Assembly (NCBI RefSeq): GCF_000002425.4
Contig: NC_037255.1
Location: forward strand, 8,376,063 to 8,440,062
Length of the DNA: 64,000 bases
Origin: Physcomitrium patens
Taxonomy: Eukaryota; Streptophyta; Bryopsida; Funariales; Funariaceae
Direction: 5' to 3'
Shown here: positions 49,421-62,700 of the stretch, piece by piece
How the letters are laid out: every line of letters starts with the position of its first letter
Numbering within the stretch: the stretch's first letter is position 1
The notes under the pieces: generated by a model
Seen by the model: the letters and a program-made list of their open reading frames with translations, nothing else
What the model was told of the DNA's origin: nothing
Databases searched by the model: none
Program-made: the position numbers and the translations under genes

Positions 49421-50300
49421 GTTATTGCAGAATCAATGAGTGCATCATTTGATTCATCATTAGAGGTTTTATCATTCATATAAGCCTCTAAATCATCAAC
49501 ACCAATTGAATCTATGGATGCATCCATGGTATGAACTTTACGAGCCTTAGCTCATACTTTTTTATTTTCTTGGAACATTTTAATAAAATATTTTGAAGTA
49601 CAACACACATGTACTAAATGCCCAATTATTCCACATTTATAGCAAGAATGCATCTTTGATTTTTATTTTCTTCTATAATTAAAAATAGAATATTTATTCT
49701 TTTTATATGGATAGAAATGGTTATGACTATAATTGCCTTAATGCTTATGAGCACCTTTTCCATGTTTATATAATTTTTTCTTAGACTTTGAAATATTAAC
49801 TGCATGAGATTTTAGAACTGTGGTTCGAATAGGACGAGCTTCTGCATTACATAAGAGTAGATGATTTTGCTTCTCCATAAGAAGTAGATAGGACATGAGA
49901 TCAAAATGACTCTCCAATTTCATATTCCTATATTGTTGTGCAAACCCAACAAATACATGAGGAAATGTAGAGAGAGTTTTCTCAATCATTTCTTCTTCAA
50001 AGATGCTTTGTCCACATAATCGTAATTGTGAGACAATACTATATATTTCACTATTGAAAGCATTTAAATTTGGAAAATCTAAGATATGTAAATGTAATCA
50101 ATAATGACGTGCATGTGGAAGGAAAATAGTCTTTTGATGATCAAACTTGGATTTAAGATTCTTCCAAAGTTTTATAAGATCTTCTATTTCTAAATATTGA
50201 TATTGTAATGCAGGTACAAAATAACAAAGAAGGAGAAGAAGTGCTTTCTAACTGATAGTAGGAGGAATAGAAGTACTTATTATAGGAGATTCTTCAAACA
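49421..50300 (-). pseudogene. Copia element 2, gag and protease
   Basis: The gag piece 49989-49738 has EKTLSTFPHVFVGFAQQY. A CX2CX4HX4C knuckle, CYKCGIIGHLVHVC, lies near 49640. A protease-like DSAITHTIL follows near 49430. Open frames above 50000 continue gag toward 50300. Multiple stops are present. Confidence 0.8.
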
Positions 50301-50984
50301 TAATGATATTCGAGAATTATTTTGTAAATAAATTTATTTTTTCTAGTTTTGTCTATGATAGATAATTATTTCCATCTACAATCAATAGTAGAAATAGAAG
50401 AGATTGAAAATGTTGGGATGCAATAGTAATAGTTGGAACCATAGTAGAAGTAGTTGAAGATGTTGAAGCACTTATTATATAAAAATTTGTAAAGAAAATA
50501 CAAGATCAAGTAAAAAAAATGAGTAAAATATATTTTAAAATATAAAATCAAATAAAATAATAAAATTGAACTTAAAATCAAAAATATTAATTAATTTATT
50601 ATTATTATTATTATTATTATTTTTGAACAAGGTTGTGGATTGTGGCAACGGAGTAGTAGCAGTAGGGCGGTGTCGTAATACATGAAGTCTTATTTGAGAA
50701 TGCTCCGGACACCTCGCTATGGAAGGTAGAATGGAAATTGCAACAACAAAATCTTAGTTCTAATAGAATACTAACAATGCTAAACAAGTTTTAATTGAAT
50801 TTCGAGAAACTTCAAAAGAATTCCAAAGAAATAATAAGAAATCTTAAAGAAATATTAGAATAATTACAAACATATCTCAAATACATCTCAATTCAATCTT
50901 AATTTAATCCTAGTTGAAATCTTATTGGACTTCATTCAAACTTTAGGCCAAAAATTAATGAAATCTTAAATCCTAAATAAACTC
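50301..50984. other. AT-rich 5' region of copia element 2
   Basis: AT-rich DNA with a TTA/ATT run near 50597-50622. It should hold the leader of copia 2. No primer-binding site could be identified. The 50630-50740 part is GC-richer. Confidence 0.35.
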
Positions 50985-51475
50985 AAATAAAATCCTAAAT
51001 TCTAAATCAAATCTTCATCAAACCCTAACCAAATCTTAAATCCTAAACTAAATCTCAAATCATAACCAAACTCTAAACCTTAAACCAAACCCTAAATCTT
51101 AAACCAAATCCTAAATCTTAAACCAAATCCTAAACATTAAATCAAATCCTACACCTTAAACTAAATCCTAAACCTTAAACCAAATCCTAAATCCTAAACC
51201 AAATCCTAATCAAATCTTAATCCTAAATCAAATCCTAACCAAATCCTAATCCTAAATCAAATTCTAACTAAACTCTAATCCTAAATCAAATCCTAACCAA
51301 TCCTAACCAAACCCTAAATCCTAAACCAAATCTTAAATAAATCCTAATCCTAAATCAAATCCTAACCAAATCCTAATCCTAATTCTAAACCCTAAATCAA
51401 ACCCTAATCAAATCTTAATCCTAAATCAAATCCTAATCAAATCTTAACCTCAAATCAAATCCTAACTAAATCCTA
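50985..51475. repeat. Degenerate CCTAAA-rich, telomere-like array
   Basis: About 490 bases of variants of AAATCCTAAACC, period roughly 12-15 bases, with many exact CCCTAAA or CCTAAA words. CCCTAAA is the plant telomere word on this strand, but unit length and variation differ from a true telomere. It may be a minisatellite inside an LTR or an old interstitial telomeric repeat. Confidence 0.8.
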
Positions 51476-51629
51476 ATAATTTCTACAATAAATTTAAACC
51501 TCAATAACTAATGAATGAACAATTGATTTTAAGTCAAATTTTACATACTTCTTAAAAACTAAGCTGAAAACAAACACAATTTTTTTAAAAAGGATCGAAA
51601 TTACCAAATAGACAATAATCCCAAAAACA

Positions 51630-52255
51630 TCCTCGAGTATTGGCTGGCCTCTTTCTCCAATCTTGATGCCAATCTCTTAGAGCCAATATCTCTCCTGTAG
51701 ATCTATTACAAAACTCTTGAAACCATCCAAAATATAAATCCTATTTTATTTTACTAAACCCAAGTTATCTGAAACAAACCTTGACTTTGTAAAGCTCTTA
51801 CAAAGTCAATATAGATCCAAATCGCTCAAAACCAATGCTCATTAAAATCCTATTAAGTCTATTCTCTAATCCCACTCTTTGATTTGCAAAAGAATCCCGA
51901 AGTCATCATCGAGACTCAATTTTGTGCCTCAGGGTCTCATTTTGATCCTGGTTCATAACCGGCCCTCTCTGAGTATCAATATCTAGTTTTTCTAAGTAAA
52001 TTTTGCTAGAATTTATTCTTAACTTCTTACTTAAAATGCCTATATTATTTTTTTTCCAATCTACTTTGTTTTGCCTTATTTATGGTCCTACTAGTAAGTA
52101 GAAGTCACTTTTGTAAAAAAGTAGTACTACTACTAAAAGTTTTATTACCTTCTTATCTTTTATCCATATTTTTTTATTTTATCTTTTAATTTGGCTCTTC
52201 TATAATAAGATCCATATTATCATCTTTCACAATATAGTTGTGTTACAATACGATA
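51630..52255. repeat. Dispersed LTR-like repeat, less decayed copy
   Basis: Aligns in the same orientation with about 27950-28670. On minus the right end reads TGTAACACAACTATATTG, a plausible LTR start at about 52252. It lies upstream (minus sense) of copia 2 and may be that element's 5' LTR, but the other LTR edge is not defined. Confidence 0.6.
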
Positions 52256-52560
52256 GCGGTAGTGGCAATCAACAGCGGTAGCAGTAGGTAGCGTTAACAT
52301 CAGCGACAGAGTTGGCAGCAGGCAATGTCAGCTATCAATGGCAAGCAGCGATGATGTCAATGGCAGGGTCAGCGGCAGGCAATAGTGGCAGTGGCGGCTA
52401 TTTGGTGGTAGTTGGCAGCTATTTTGGCAGTTGTTTGGTAGTTATTTGATAACTGTTTGGGAACTATTTGGCAACTGTTTGGCGGCTGTTAGACGATTGT
52501 TTGGCGGCAACTAGGGGACGCAACATGAGGGAGGTAGGGCTGGAGCGAGTACTTCGAGAA
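52256..52560. repeat. GGCAG/TTTGG-rich imperfect minisatellite
   Basis: A first part is rich in GGCAG and AGCGG words. A second part (about 52400-52510) repeats variants of GGCAACTGTTTGG with a period near 16-19 bases. It is low-complexity DNA without a gene. Confidence 0.7.
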
Positions 52561-53590
52561 AGCAAACAAGGCAAGGCAATCTAGCAAGCAACTAAGGTGT
52601 GAAGGGCCAGCAAGAAGTGTAGCAAGATCATCTGTCACACATCAAAGTAGTAAAAATCACACAAGGAGCAGAAGTAGCAATAGGTTTGAAGATTCAAGAC
52701 TAGAGCAAAAAATTGTGATAGTGTATAGGAGCAAATTGTATTAATAACGCATTGAGAATGTTTAGAAAGAGTCAAGAGTAGTAGTAAGTAATATACACAC
52801 AAGAGAGTTTCTAAAGAAAGAGAGAGCTTCACACAAAATCTATTGATATGGTTGTGTCTTGTATACAAAAGGAGTAGGGGAGAAGATAAACAGTTTCTTT
52901 CCACTACATTCCAAATTCTATAGCTATAGTGTTTACTATAGACTATAATAAATATTATAGAGAGTGCCAGCTACATTTAATGCTCTCAATGTATTGAAAG
53001 CAAGTTAGAAATCATCATTGCTAAGACTCTACAATTTAGGTTGGTCACTTGTCTTGCCCAATGACAAATAGCCATGTGATCTTACTAATCACATTGTCTC
53101 TAGCAATTACCTCTTTTAAATAATAAAAGTCAATAAAAATCAATTAACTATTAGAAATCACATATTATGAATTATGCACCATAGAATAGAATTGGTTCCC
53201 AAATTTTAAATTAATTATTAGAAGTTATTAGTTTTTTGGGATTAATTAGCAAAAGGAATTCTTGAAAAAAAAACAAACAAAAAATCCTTTATGTTAGTTT
53301 TATGAAAGCAACAATCAGCAATAACTATGGATGCAAAAGACTAGTAAACAGTAGTTCACAATCACTTTAATCCAATAAAGAATGATAAGTTTGTACCTTG
53401 ATGTTGGCTATTCAAATTCTAGATATAAAAGTTCCTAACCATGCCTTACGAATGCTACCACAGAGGAGAAAATGACACTCCGATGCTTGAAAAACAAGTA
53501 CAGAAGGAGAGAAGGAAAGGAGGAAGAGAAAACGAAGTGGGGGAAGGGGGGAATGAAATCCTGCTGCATCGGAAATGTTGGTTATTGATA
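52561..53590. other. Spacer at the right edge of the retroelement block
   Basis: Mixed AT-rich DNA. No gene or named repeat was recognised. Composition turns GC-rich after about 53600 at the start of the MYB gene island. Confidence 0.4.
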
Positions 53591-54892
53591 TGAAAATATT
53601 AAAGAAGAAATAAAATAAAAAATAAAAAAATGGCAGTGATTGGTCAGCTTATCCAATGGCCCATCCTGAGCTAGGATGGATGCTTCCGTGGCTGCGGAGT
53701 CGCGTGGCGTGACGCACGCGCTACGACTCGCCACGACTCGCCGTGCCTTGCTAAGCAATTCCTCCCGAGCAGTGCAATCTTTCTCACCCATCCTGGCTCA
53801 GCTCATGGTCCCCATCACTCGCCGAGACTCCTGGTGCTTGCTTGTCATGCCTGCTGGTTGACTTGCTTGCGCAGCATGTCGTGGGTGGTCAAACAGGCTG
53901 ATTGATTGCTGCCAGACGTTGTCGCAACGCTCCCATCTCCTCACCGTAGCTGCATCCACTTGTCGTTGTGGGTGCCTCGGTGACCTGGTACATCCTGTTG
54001 GTTTAGCTCTTGACACTGTACACCTGAAGCTTTGGTGGCGGCTGAAGGACCCCGTGGGGCTTACAACGAAGGGGTGGACAATTTGACTCTGTGGAGAGGG
54101 AGTGAAGATTGTGGCAAGGGATCGTGCCAGAAAGACCAGGGAATTGTTTTTAATATAGCCCTGTCTCTGGGATGAGTCTATGAAGCAGTGCAGGCAATGC
54201 GATCAGGACGTGCCGATTTTTCGCTTTATGAGAGTCAGAGCTCACCACTACACTGTGACCGCGTTTGTGTTTGCAGCAAATTTGTGTCGTTTCTCGACGG
54301 GTCAATTGCGCCTCTTGCAGTGATTCCCAGCTTTTTGACTAGTAGTGGCCAGGTTAGTGGCATAACTCTTCTGCTGTGGATTTTCTTCTGATGGCGGACT
54401 TCTAAACTGGCCGTGGTTAATTGGCTCTGTGAGTGTTTCTGTTAACGGGGAGCTTTGCAGTGGCTGTAGCATGGTGTGATTGCAATTTGTGGACGTGGAA
54501 CGGGAAAAAATGAGTGCTTCGCACGAGATTTACACTGATACTGCTTAACGGCCAGTTTGTACATTTGCTCACCCGATATTGGGAACAGGAAGCGTGGCCT
54601 CCATAAGGGTGACTACTCTCCAGCTGTTGTATCAACGTCGTCGAAATCTGCATACACCACATGTGCGAGGTCCGAATTTCGATTCGGATGTCACACCTCC
54701 AACATGCAAGGCCAGCGTGATTAAGTTCTTTGCGGTCGGCAGCGTGGAGGCTGCAGTGGAAGGTATCTTGTGGTGGATGGAACGGTCCAACGAGAACTGT
54801 AATGCACGTCACAGTTCGGAGGTTAAGCAACCCAGTTACGAAGACATCGATCAAACTAGCAGGGAAGAGACTGGGGAGCAACAGGCGAAGGA
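53591..54892 (+). other. Upstream region and probable 5' UTR of MYB gene
   Basis: GC-rich DNA leading into the MYB start. It includes a CCAAT word near 53653. Several short upstream ATG frames exist (for example 54188 and 54579), so if the transcript starts this far up it has upstream ORFs. No transcript evidence is available. Confidence 0.4.
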
Positions 54893-56129
54893 ATGGATCA
54901 CAAGACATCAGGAAAAGACATCATGTACTGTGCTGGGCAATCCAAGAAATGTCCTCGGGGTCATTGGCGCCCTGAAGAAGACGAGAATCTGAGGAAGCTT
55001 GTTTCCAGATTTGGGCCCCAAAACTGGAACCTAATCGCCCAGAAACTCCATGGTCGATCAGGTGAACAGTCTTCAGAAGGATTTGCAGCAATATCTTTCC
55101 ACTGTCGCTGTGATGTATTTCACCTCCGTGCACAGTTTCTCACATTGTGTGTGCGTGTGTGCGTGCGAGCGAGCGGGTTTCATCAGGGAAGAGCTGTAGA
55201 TTAAGGTGGTTCAATCAGCTAGACCCACGCATCAACCGTCGCCCCTTCACCGACGACGAGGAGGAGCGCCTTCTCGCCGCGCATCGCTTCCACGGCAACA
55301 AATGGGCCATGATTGCGCGTCTCTTCCCGGGCCGCACAGACAACGCAGTCAAGAACCACTGGCATGTGGTCATGGCACGCAAGTTTCGGGAGCACTTGCG
55401 TTACTCCGATTTTGAAAGGACTCAAGCGCCGCGACGAGGAATTCGACCCAGGCCGTCTCCATGCTATCATGTGAGCTCCCCGAAGGCGTGGATCGTGAAG
55501 AACGCTCGAGGAATCTCCAACGGTGAACTCCAGGACGCTTCTCCAGCCCTGCAATACCTGCACAGGCCCTTAACTCCCAGCCGCAACACCACAAATTTTC
55601 CAGTTTCTATTACTTCCTCAGTCCAATCCGTCTTCACATTTCCAGAAACTTCCGGATCAGTCCATGACTTATCCACTAACTCTCACAGTCCCCGAGGTAC
55701 ATGTTTCCAACCCTCAACGCTGTCTAGAACCTCTCATAATGTCATGTCAAGCATCCGCGAGAGATTCGAGACTGTACGTAACGGCCTCACTTGTGCTTAC
55801 CTGGATTTTGGTGCATAGACTTGGCACAGGCCTCGATGTACGACCTCACAGACACTCACCTCAGCACTGGGTTCAAAGACAAATCAGTGGATCGTGCCCC
55901 CGCACAGATCACAAAGTCCTTCTCGGCTCGCGAGGAGCAGGCTGAAGGGCGTCGCACGCGCGTCACCGCGGACCCATGCGGTCATACAGTGGTAAATCCA
56001 TCCACCAGCATCCATCACCACCGAAGACAAGAATGTAAATCATGCTACCGCCTCAGGACGCGTTCTTCAAGCCGAAAGGGTGCCCCCACTGCCTCATTCA
56101 TCGATTTCCTGGGCGTTGGGGCGATCTGA
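54893..56129 (+). CDS. R2R3-MYB transcription factor, subgroup 21 type
   Basis: This is a nuclear DNA-binding regulator of the group containing Arabidopsis MYB52/54/56/105/117. Three exons were read: 54893-55061, 55187-55773 and 55830-56129, all GT-AG and in phase, giving 351 residues. R2 (about 20-70) is [20 protein letters not shown] through [20 protein letters not shown] and W. R3 (about 74-122) is [40 protein letters not shown] and HWHVV; its first Trp is replaced by Phe, as usual. The R2-R3 pair is split by intron 1 within GRSG/KSCR. The third exon was chosen because its frame ends in [10 protein letters not shown], matching the C-terminal motif of this subgroup; reading through intron 2 instead stops early. 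No bHLH-binding motif was seen. Intron 2 is only 56 bases. Confidence 0.9.
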
Positions 56130-58339
56130 GAGACTCTTGAACTCTCGTCATGAGCAACGCCAGGACTTCGACACAAGATCGATGGTTTTCCCTGTTGCAT
56201 ATAGAATCAACAAATCCCAATTTCTTACAGTCCATTCCGCAACCCAGTTTTTTTTTAACTGTGTTGTTGTCTGTCCATCGCCGCCTGTGGAGACGATGCA
56301 GAGCTTCGGCGATGGTGTGTCTGGATACGGCGCTGCAGCAGCGTCCATCTCCACAAGATTTGAGTTGGTGACTGTAGTTTTGTAATATTTAATGGACACA
56401 AAGCTCTCCAAAGCAGAGTTCAATTGCCAATCCAGAAACTTATTTTTATGATCAAAAAACACTTTCTTTGGATAGTAGTTTCTGGGTAATAGTTTCAACT
56501 GTTCATGAATGAATGCATGCAGCAAAAGAATTAGGACTGGTAGAGTGCATTACTAGACACATGCTGTTAAATTTGAGGGTGAGGAACGAATAAACGCTGA
56601 TTCAGAGAGAGCTTTTACCACCATAAAATGGCAAAGTGGTACTAGAAATGCATGAAAATTTGTACCGAAGATGTTGGTGGTTTGAATCTCAGCTATAAAA
56701 TCCCACCTTGCTTAATGAAAACTAGCACAGAGTCTTCTTGTCGTTGCAAACTGTAATATAATATTAAGAAAATTACATCAACTTCTACTGAAGTCAAGTC
56801 TTGAATGTTGAATTATGTGGTGTATTCTTATGCTTTTCTTGCCTTTTAGAGGAACTAGAAAACAAACTATGGATAATTCATGTTGATCTTAATTATGTTT
56901 ATGGTTTTTAAATAATCACAAAATATTTTAAATCATTCTTAAAATCGATTTTTTTTTCTAATAAGAATATGAATATTATAAATATTAACAATTTCTACAC
57001 ACTTGCAAAATTTTGAATGGCAACAGAAAGGCAAAAAATTTATGTTACTTCTTTTTAAACATTACTATCATGACAAAAAACTAAAACTTTATTATTTTTC
57101 GGGAGAGTATATATAGATAGAATGATGACTTTAGTAAGTTTATTGAAACCAAAGTATAAAATTTACGAATTAATATTTTGATATATGGCAATATATTCAA
57201 AAAATTACAATAGTTACAATATGATGTACTATTAACATCATATTATTTAATAGAGATTTACGACATAAAAATAAAATATTACCAATTGTTTGGCACTATC
57301 CGTATCACTCTCTCAACCAATTAATCAACTTTTTAGAAATAATTTAACACATGTATTCAATCTTACAAGTTGAAATTTATCTTAAATCCATTTTTTTGTA
57401 CCATTGAATGATACTTTAAGTTATATTTTTTTTATATGACATTTGGTAAATATAAAAAAGTGTATAATAATATATATTTTTATTGTATAATTCGTCAAAT
57501 TTAATACAGGATGAAGACTTGACATTATTCAGCTTATCTGGAGAGGTATACTCATTTGTTCTTAGACTGAATTTAAATAAATTTCTAAAAATCACATCAA
57601 TATTCAATGTGAGTTCAATCAAATGTAATTTTAGTCTCTATTACTCAAACACAGTTTTTAACACACTGAACGATCAACTTGACATTAAAACCAACGCTGC
57701 AGACATGAGGAACAAATTTTTGTAATTATGACAGTATGAACTACAACTATAATCTCACAGGCAACACTTTTGAAGATAACTTGAATCAAATATGAAATAT
57801 AAAAAACGACGAAAATGGAAACGACTATGATTCCTTACGGAATGAATCAACAAAATAGATTGTTGATGATAAGAATAAAAAATCACTTGCTGCTATCGCA
57901 TAGCACGAATGCAGAGCTCTGAATAGCTAAGTTTCAACCCAGATACTTGCACTCTTTCCCAAAGCCTAAGCAGTAATAGAAATTCTAACTGAGGAGCAGG
58001 CAGAAGAGGGCAGAAGATGGCAAGAAAAAACATGAGGATTTCCTCTGTAAATCTAAGTATAAAAAACTATCAGTCATACTAATGAAAAACAAATCTCTTT
58101 CACTGCACTTTAGAGGGGAATTCAAGGTTCGTTCAGAACGAAAGACGCCACGGAATAAGAAGCAAATAACATGCCATGGAGGCTATACAGAGCATGTCAT
58201 CCTATAACAGGGCAGGTCATCGACACAAATAAAAGAGAATAAAAAATGGGCATGTCTAGAAGATCTAGATTTCATAGGCATCAGTACATGCAAAATTGAA
58301 CAAGTTAAAAAAATTATAAAAGTATAAATAAAAAATACC
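56130..58339. other. Spacer between MYB and L17 genes
   Basis: The first few hundred bases are probably MYB 3' UTR. About 56750-58100 is AT-rich with no recognised gene. The two genes converge on this region, so the right part should hold the L17 3' UTR. Confidence 0.5.
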
Positions 58340-59531
58340 CTACACAAGCTCAATGAATGCCATCGGTGCATTGTCACCCTTTCGTGGCATTGTCCGAATG
58401 ATCCGTGTGTATCCACCGTTTCTCTCACCATATCTTTCAGGCACTTCAGCGAATAGTGAGTGCACTAACTGCTTATCGTAAAGAAAGCCTAGGGCTTGCC
58501 TTCTCTGGTGAAGAGAACCTCCCTTCGCAAGAGTGATCATGTGGTCGACGTACTTGCGCATGGCAGTGGCGCGAGCGCGAGTAGTTTTGATCCTACCGTG
58601 ACGGAGAATTTCGGTGGTTAGACCTCTGAGAAGAGCGCGTCGCTGGTCAGCAGGCCTGCCGAGGCGGTGAATTTTGCGGCCGTGTCTCATCGCAAACCAC
58701 TTGGCACCATTGCTGATTCCTAAACCCATTACACCCAAATTGACGTCTGCGGAAGAATAGTAGCACGGGATTAGACCTAGTTCCCTACGCGTGTTTCACC
58801 AGTGCACTGAAACGATACATTGCTAGGAGCGGTGTCCATCAAGTCGAAGTGATAAATGCAACACCAACGCACATGTTATCCACAAAGTGTGTAACGTATC
58901 AAACATGTACATAGGTTGGAGTACCACATTCACGACAGGCATGGTATAACGGAGCTCAAAATATACTCGTATGACTGAAATTGAGTCGATTTCAGTCAAG
59001 CTCTCAAGTATCATCACTACGCACATTGAACCCTCTCTGTGCGCATTCCGGAAACTAATTCGCTTCCTAATTAAAAGATGCAATGAACTCAAACTCCAAG
59101 TCGACTTCCTTAATCCAAACTCTCGTCTCCAACCAAAAACCGCAATCAGACCAGGGGTATTACACGGTATGTCAAAAACCATAAGAGATTGATCCATCAA
59201 CACCCCAAGCAATCACAGAAACACCACTCGATATAAACAATCAACAAAACCAGTGCATCAACCCCACGGATTCGCCCGAGCGGCTCACCCTACAGGCCTG
59301 GAACTCACCAGCACGCAGCTGCAACGCATTTTGGTTCCTGAGCCCATCAAAGGGCTGGAATCCAACACACTTCGTCGCGGTCATTGGCTTCAGCGATACG
59401 GAAGCGCTTCGCCTCAGGTCCACTCCAGAGGCCGCGCGTGAACAGACGCGTGTGCTTCTGGTCTTGGAGGAGGGGACAGAGGGCAGGGCGGCGTTCAACG
59501 CCGCCATAGAGAAGGCGGTGGTCGCATCCAT
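58340..59531 (-). CDS. PRPL17: Plastid 50S ribosomal protein L17
   Basis: This is the nuclear-encoded bL17 of the plastid large ribosomal subunit. Two minus-strand exons, 59531-59309 and 58746-58340, join as GTGCTG/gtgagt...ccgcag/ACGTC and give 209 residues. The ATG at 59531 opens a Ser/Thr/Ala/Arg-rich transit peptide of about 80 residues ([19 protein letters not shown]...). The L17 domain starts near residue 94 with [20 protein letters not shown], followed by [40 protein letters not shown] and a plastid-type C-terminus [20 protein letters not shown], ending FIELV and TAG. The mitochondrial paralogue would lack this transit region and C-terminal wording. No damage was seen. Confidence 0.95.
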
Positions 59532-59760
59532 GGCCAAAGCGATGCAAGGAGATGGCGAGTTCAAAGGAATCGATGCTACAGCGGGGCAGCAACGGAGACA
59601 AGCCCGTCTACGCTTCAGCGTACTGTGGATATAGAGCGGGGCTCGTAGGACCGCAAAGACGACGCGGTCTTACGCGTCATCGTGGGTGGATAGGGCTCCA
59701 CTCTGCGAAGGGCAGGGTCTCCTATTACCGTTGAAATCCGATGTTCGTGGCCGTGGGGTG
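59532..59760. other. 5' flank of PRPL17
   Basis: GC-rich DNA immediately upstream of the L17 start, presumably 5' UTR and promoter. Open frames on plus are read as chance. AT-rich spacer begins by about 59860. Confidence 0.4.
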
Positions 59761-62700
59761 GTTCTCCATCCCGCCCTTCCCCTGAATGGAGTTACGTGGC
59801 ATGACATCTCATCGCCTTCTGTGCCTACGTGGAGGAAGATACCCTCTAACTTTTGTGTATAGTTGGCGCTTGTTTAATTGCTAGACCATTTGGAGTACGA
59901 GCCAACTGATCACATTTTCTTAATGTTGATGAAAGTTTAAATTGATATGATAATTGTGATATTATTGTTAGTTGTAGCAAGTATTGATTTTTGTGGGGTC
60001 TATGGTGGACTTGTTATCATTTACATGAATTAATTCCAATTGTTACCTATGATCATTTTAAAGAATTATGGGATGTTATTTTTAGTAGACTTATGTTATT
60101 CACATACTGCCAGATTGTAAACTAGCTGGATATTTTTATTGCTTCTGTTTGCTACATACAATTTAGATGAAGCAATGATCTTGCTCATAAACTAGCAATG
60201 TATTAAGGTAAATTTTTATTAATATATTTAAAACTTATATGAACATATTTTATAGTAAATTTATTTGTATTTATACATATATTAATAATATGAATCAAAT
60301 TAACAATAAATTTTAGTAGAAGAAAAATAATATCTTAACAAAATACAACTAAATTTCACATATTAAACTTATAGAAATATTTTATATTTTTCTTTTTTCT
60401 TTTCTTAAAAAATAAATCTTTGTCATAATATTTACACCATAAATTAAAGAACTATCAAAGAGACTTCTGTTGTTTTGTAATTTTTCAAAAATACACACAT
60501 ATGTTTGTGGTTGTAAAACATATATACAAAGTACCTATTAACTTATTCATTTACACAAACATCCTTTGTATTCAATTTTTACAAACATCATAATAAACTT
60601 ATGATAAGATTGAAAAAAACAATATAGTACAAAAAACCACATTGATATCAACTTTGACATGTCTAATCCAAATCATCTAAGTATAAGAATGTAATACAGA
60701 GGAATGTATATATTTTAATATGAAAAAAAAATCAGAAAAATAAAAAAAAAATGTTACTGCTAGTCTTGCTATATTTTAATTCAATCTATAAATTTTTATT
60801 ACAACACAAAAAAAAATTAGATGTGATAATGAATGATATACTTGAAAGAAAAGATGTATATGTAAAAATAATATGATGGCATTATTTACTTGCTAGATTG
60901 ATAATTTAAACCTACAAGCAATGTGTAAAATGAAACATAAAGAGCTTAGGAACCTTAAAATGTAATTGCAGCATGCTTCAATAGACTGATTACATCCCAC
61001 GACCTGAGAGCTGCATGCTTTGTTCCTCAGCCACCTCAGCAGCATAGGCAAGGAACTACATCTTGTTCTTGTTCTGTTGAGGTAGTCCAAGTTAACTAGT
61101 GCCCCATGTTGAGTGACAAGCTAGCCAAAGCTGTTCCACATCCTACCAGGGTACACCCACAACTTCCATTCATTTCCATCTCAGCAATTTTAAGCACTGT
61201 TTAATTCTCTTTTTAAAGTCCTTTTCATCTTTCTCTCAAAGTACTTGATCACTATTGGTATCTTACAAATATTAACCTTAAAAGAGAATTTATCTCCCAC
61301 TTAAGACTGCATTTTCAAATAACTTCACTCATAGATTGCACCTTGTGGAGCATCAAAAACCAGCCTTGATGAGGTTGTCACCCTCTTGGACATCCTATTC
61401 TAAGGAACTTGGGACTAGCACATTGTAGGAGGCACTTCTTTAGACTATAATTTGAGGCGTGAAGCACCTCAATTTTCAAGTTGGACTCTTTCCAATTCCC
61501 TTGCCATTACTAAAGAAATCTTGGTTAGTTTCTTATCATTTGCTTAGCAATATGTTTAAACTCATCAGATAGTCTTTTTTAATCAAAGATATGTTGCACG
61601 TCATTTTTTTTTTCCTCTTTTAGTGTTTTCAAATAAGAGAAGGAAGGATCTCCTATGGGATCCAAATCTGAGAGATACAAATCACACACTCAACATAATT
61701 CTAAGGCAAGCTTGGATCACTTGATTTCGGATCGTGTCACCATGCTATTCAGATTTTTTTTCTTATATTTTAGCCAATCTAATCTTATAAAATAAATTTA
61801 GTTGGCTAATTTCACTCAACTCTTCTTAAAATTAAAAGGAGTTGGTGGGTGTTGCAATGACATTATTGCAAAAATGTCCTTTGACAAGCCTTACGCACAA
61901 TTTACATTCAAAAACTTGATCATTCACAAAATTCTACAATTCACACTACACATTATATTTTGATGAATTCTTCACTACTACAAGAATTAAGATATTTATT
62001 GTTGAAAGATTTATTTTATTATTCATAAAATTTCAACTCATAAAACTTCTTCTCCAAAACAAAGAAGAAGCTTCATAGGATCTCAACACAAATTCACTTA
62101 AAGAAATGTAAAAATCATTGTTCAATGTATTTTGCGTTTGAACTTATAAGTGTCTTACGCATTTTTACAAAAAAGCTACAAAATAAGTTCAACCACTAAA
62201 TAAAGTAGTTTTTATAAATAAAATATTCTCAAAAATTTTGTTTTTAATAATTTTCCTTCAACCATATTTGATAAATCTTTTCATGCAAATATTAAATATT
62301 TTATTTTTAAAAATCTCTTAAGAATTACTATTAAATCCACCACTCACTTATAATAAAGTACTAAAGGGTATGTTGGGTGCAATCCATTTTAATGCCAAAT
62401 GTTAGAATAATGTTGATAAATTTCACATTATTCGGCCACATCTTTGTACTTGCCTTTCTACAAATACCTTTCTTTCAATTTAGTTAAAGTTGTCCAAATT
62501 CTTTTATGTTTTATCCACAAATTTTTATGAAATTCCTTAAGAATCATTTTTTGAGTTTATAAGTCATATATAATCCATTGTGGTAATTCTCTTCTCTTCT
62601 TTGGATGTTCCATAAATATCCATTATGTAAAAAAAATATTTATAGGCTTTCTTATAATTTTATTTAAATTCTTGTTTTATTCAATCTTCTTGTTGCATTA

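Noticed and set aside
51000-51475. True telomere end or CRISPR-like array
   Set aside because: Units vary in length and sequence, spacers are not unique, and the array is flanked by retroelement DNA on both sides.
58823-59212. 129-residue minus-strand open frame inside the L17 intron
   Set aside because: It lies wholly within the intron between two well-supported exons and shows no domain.
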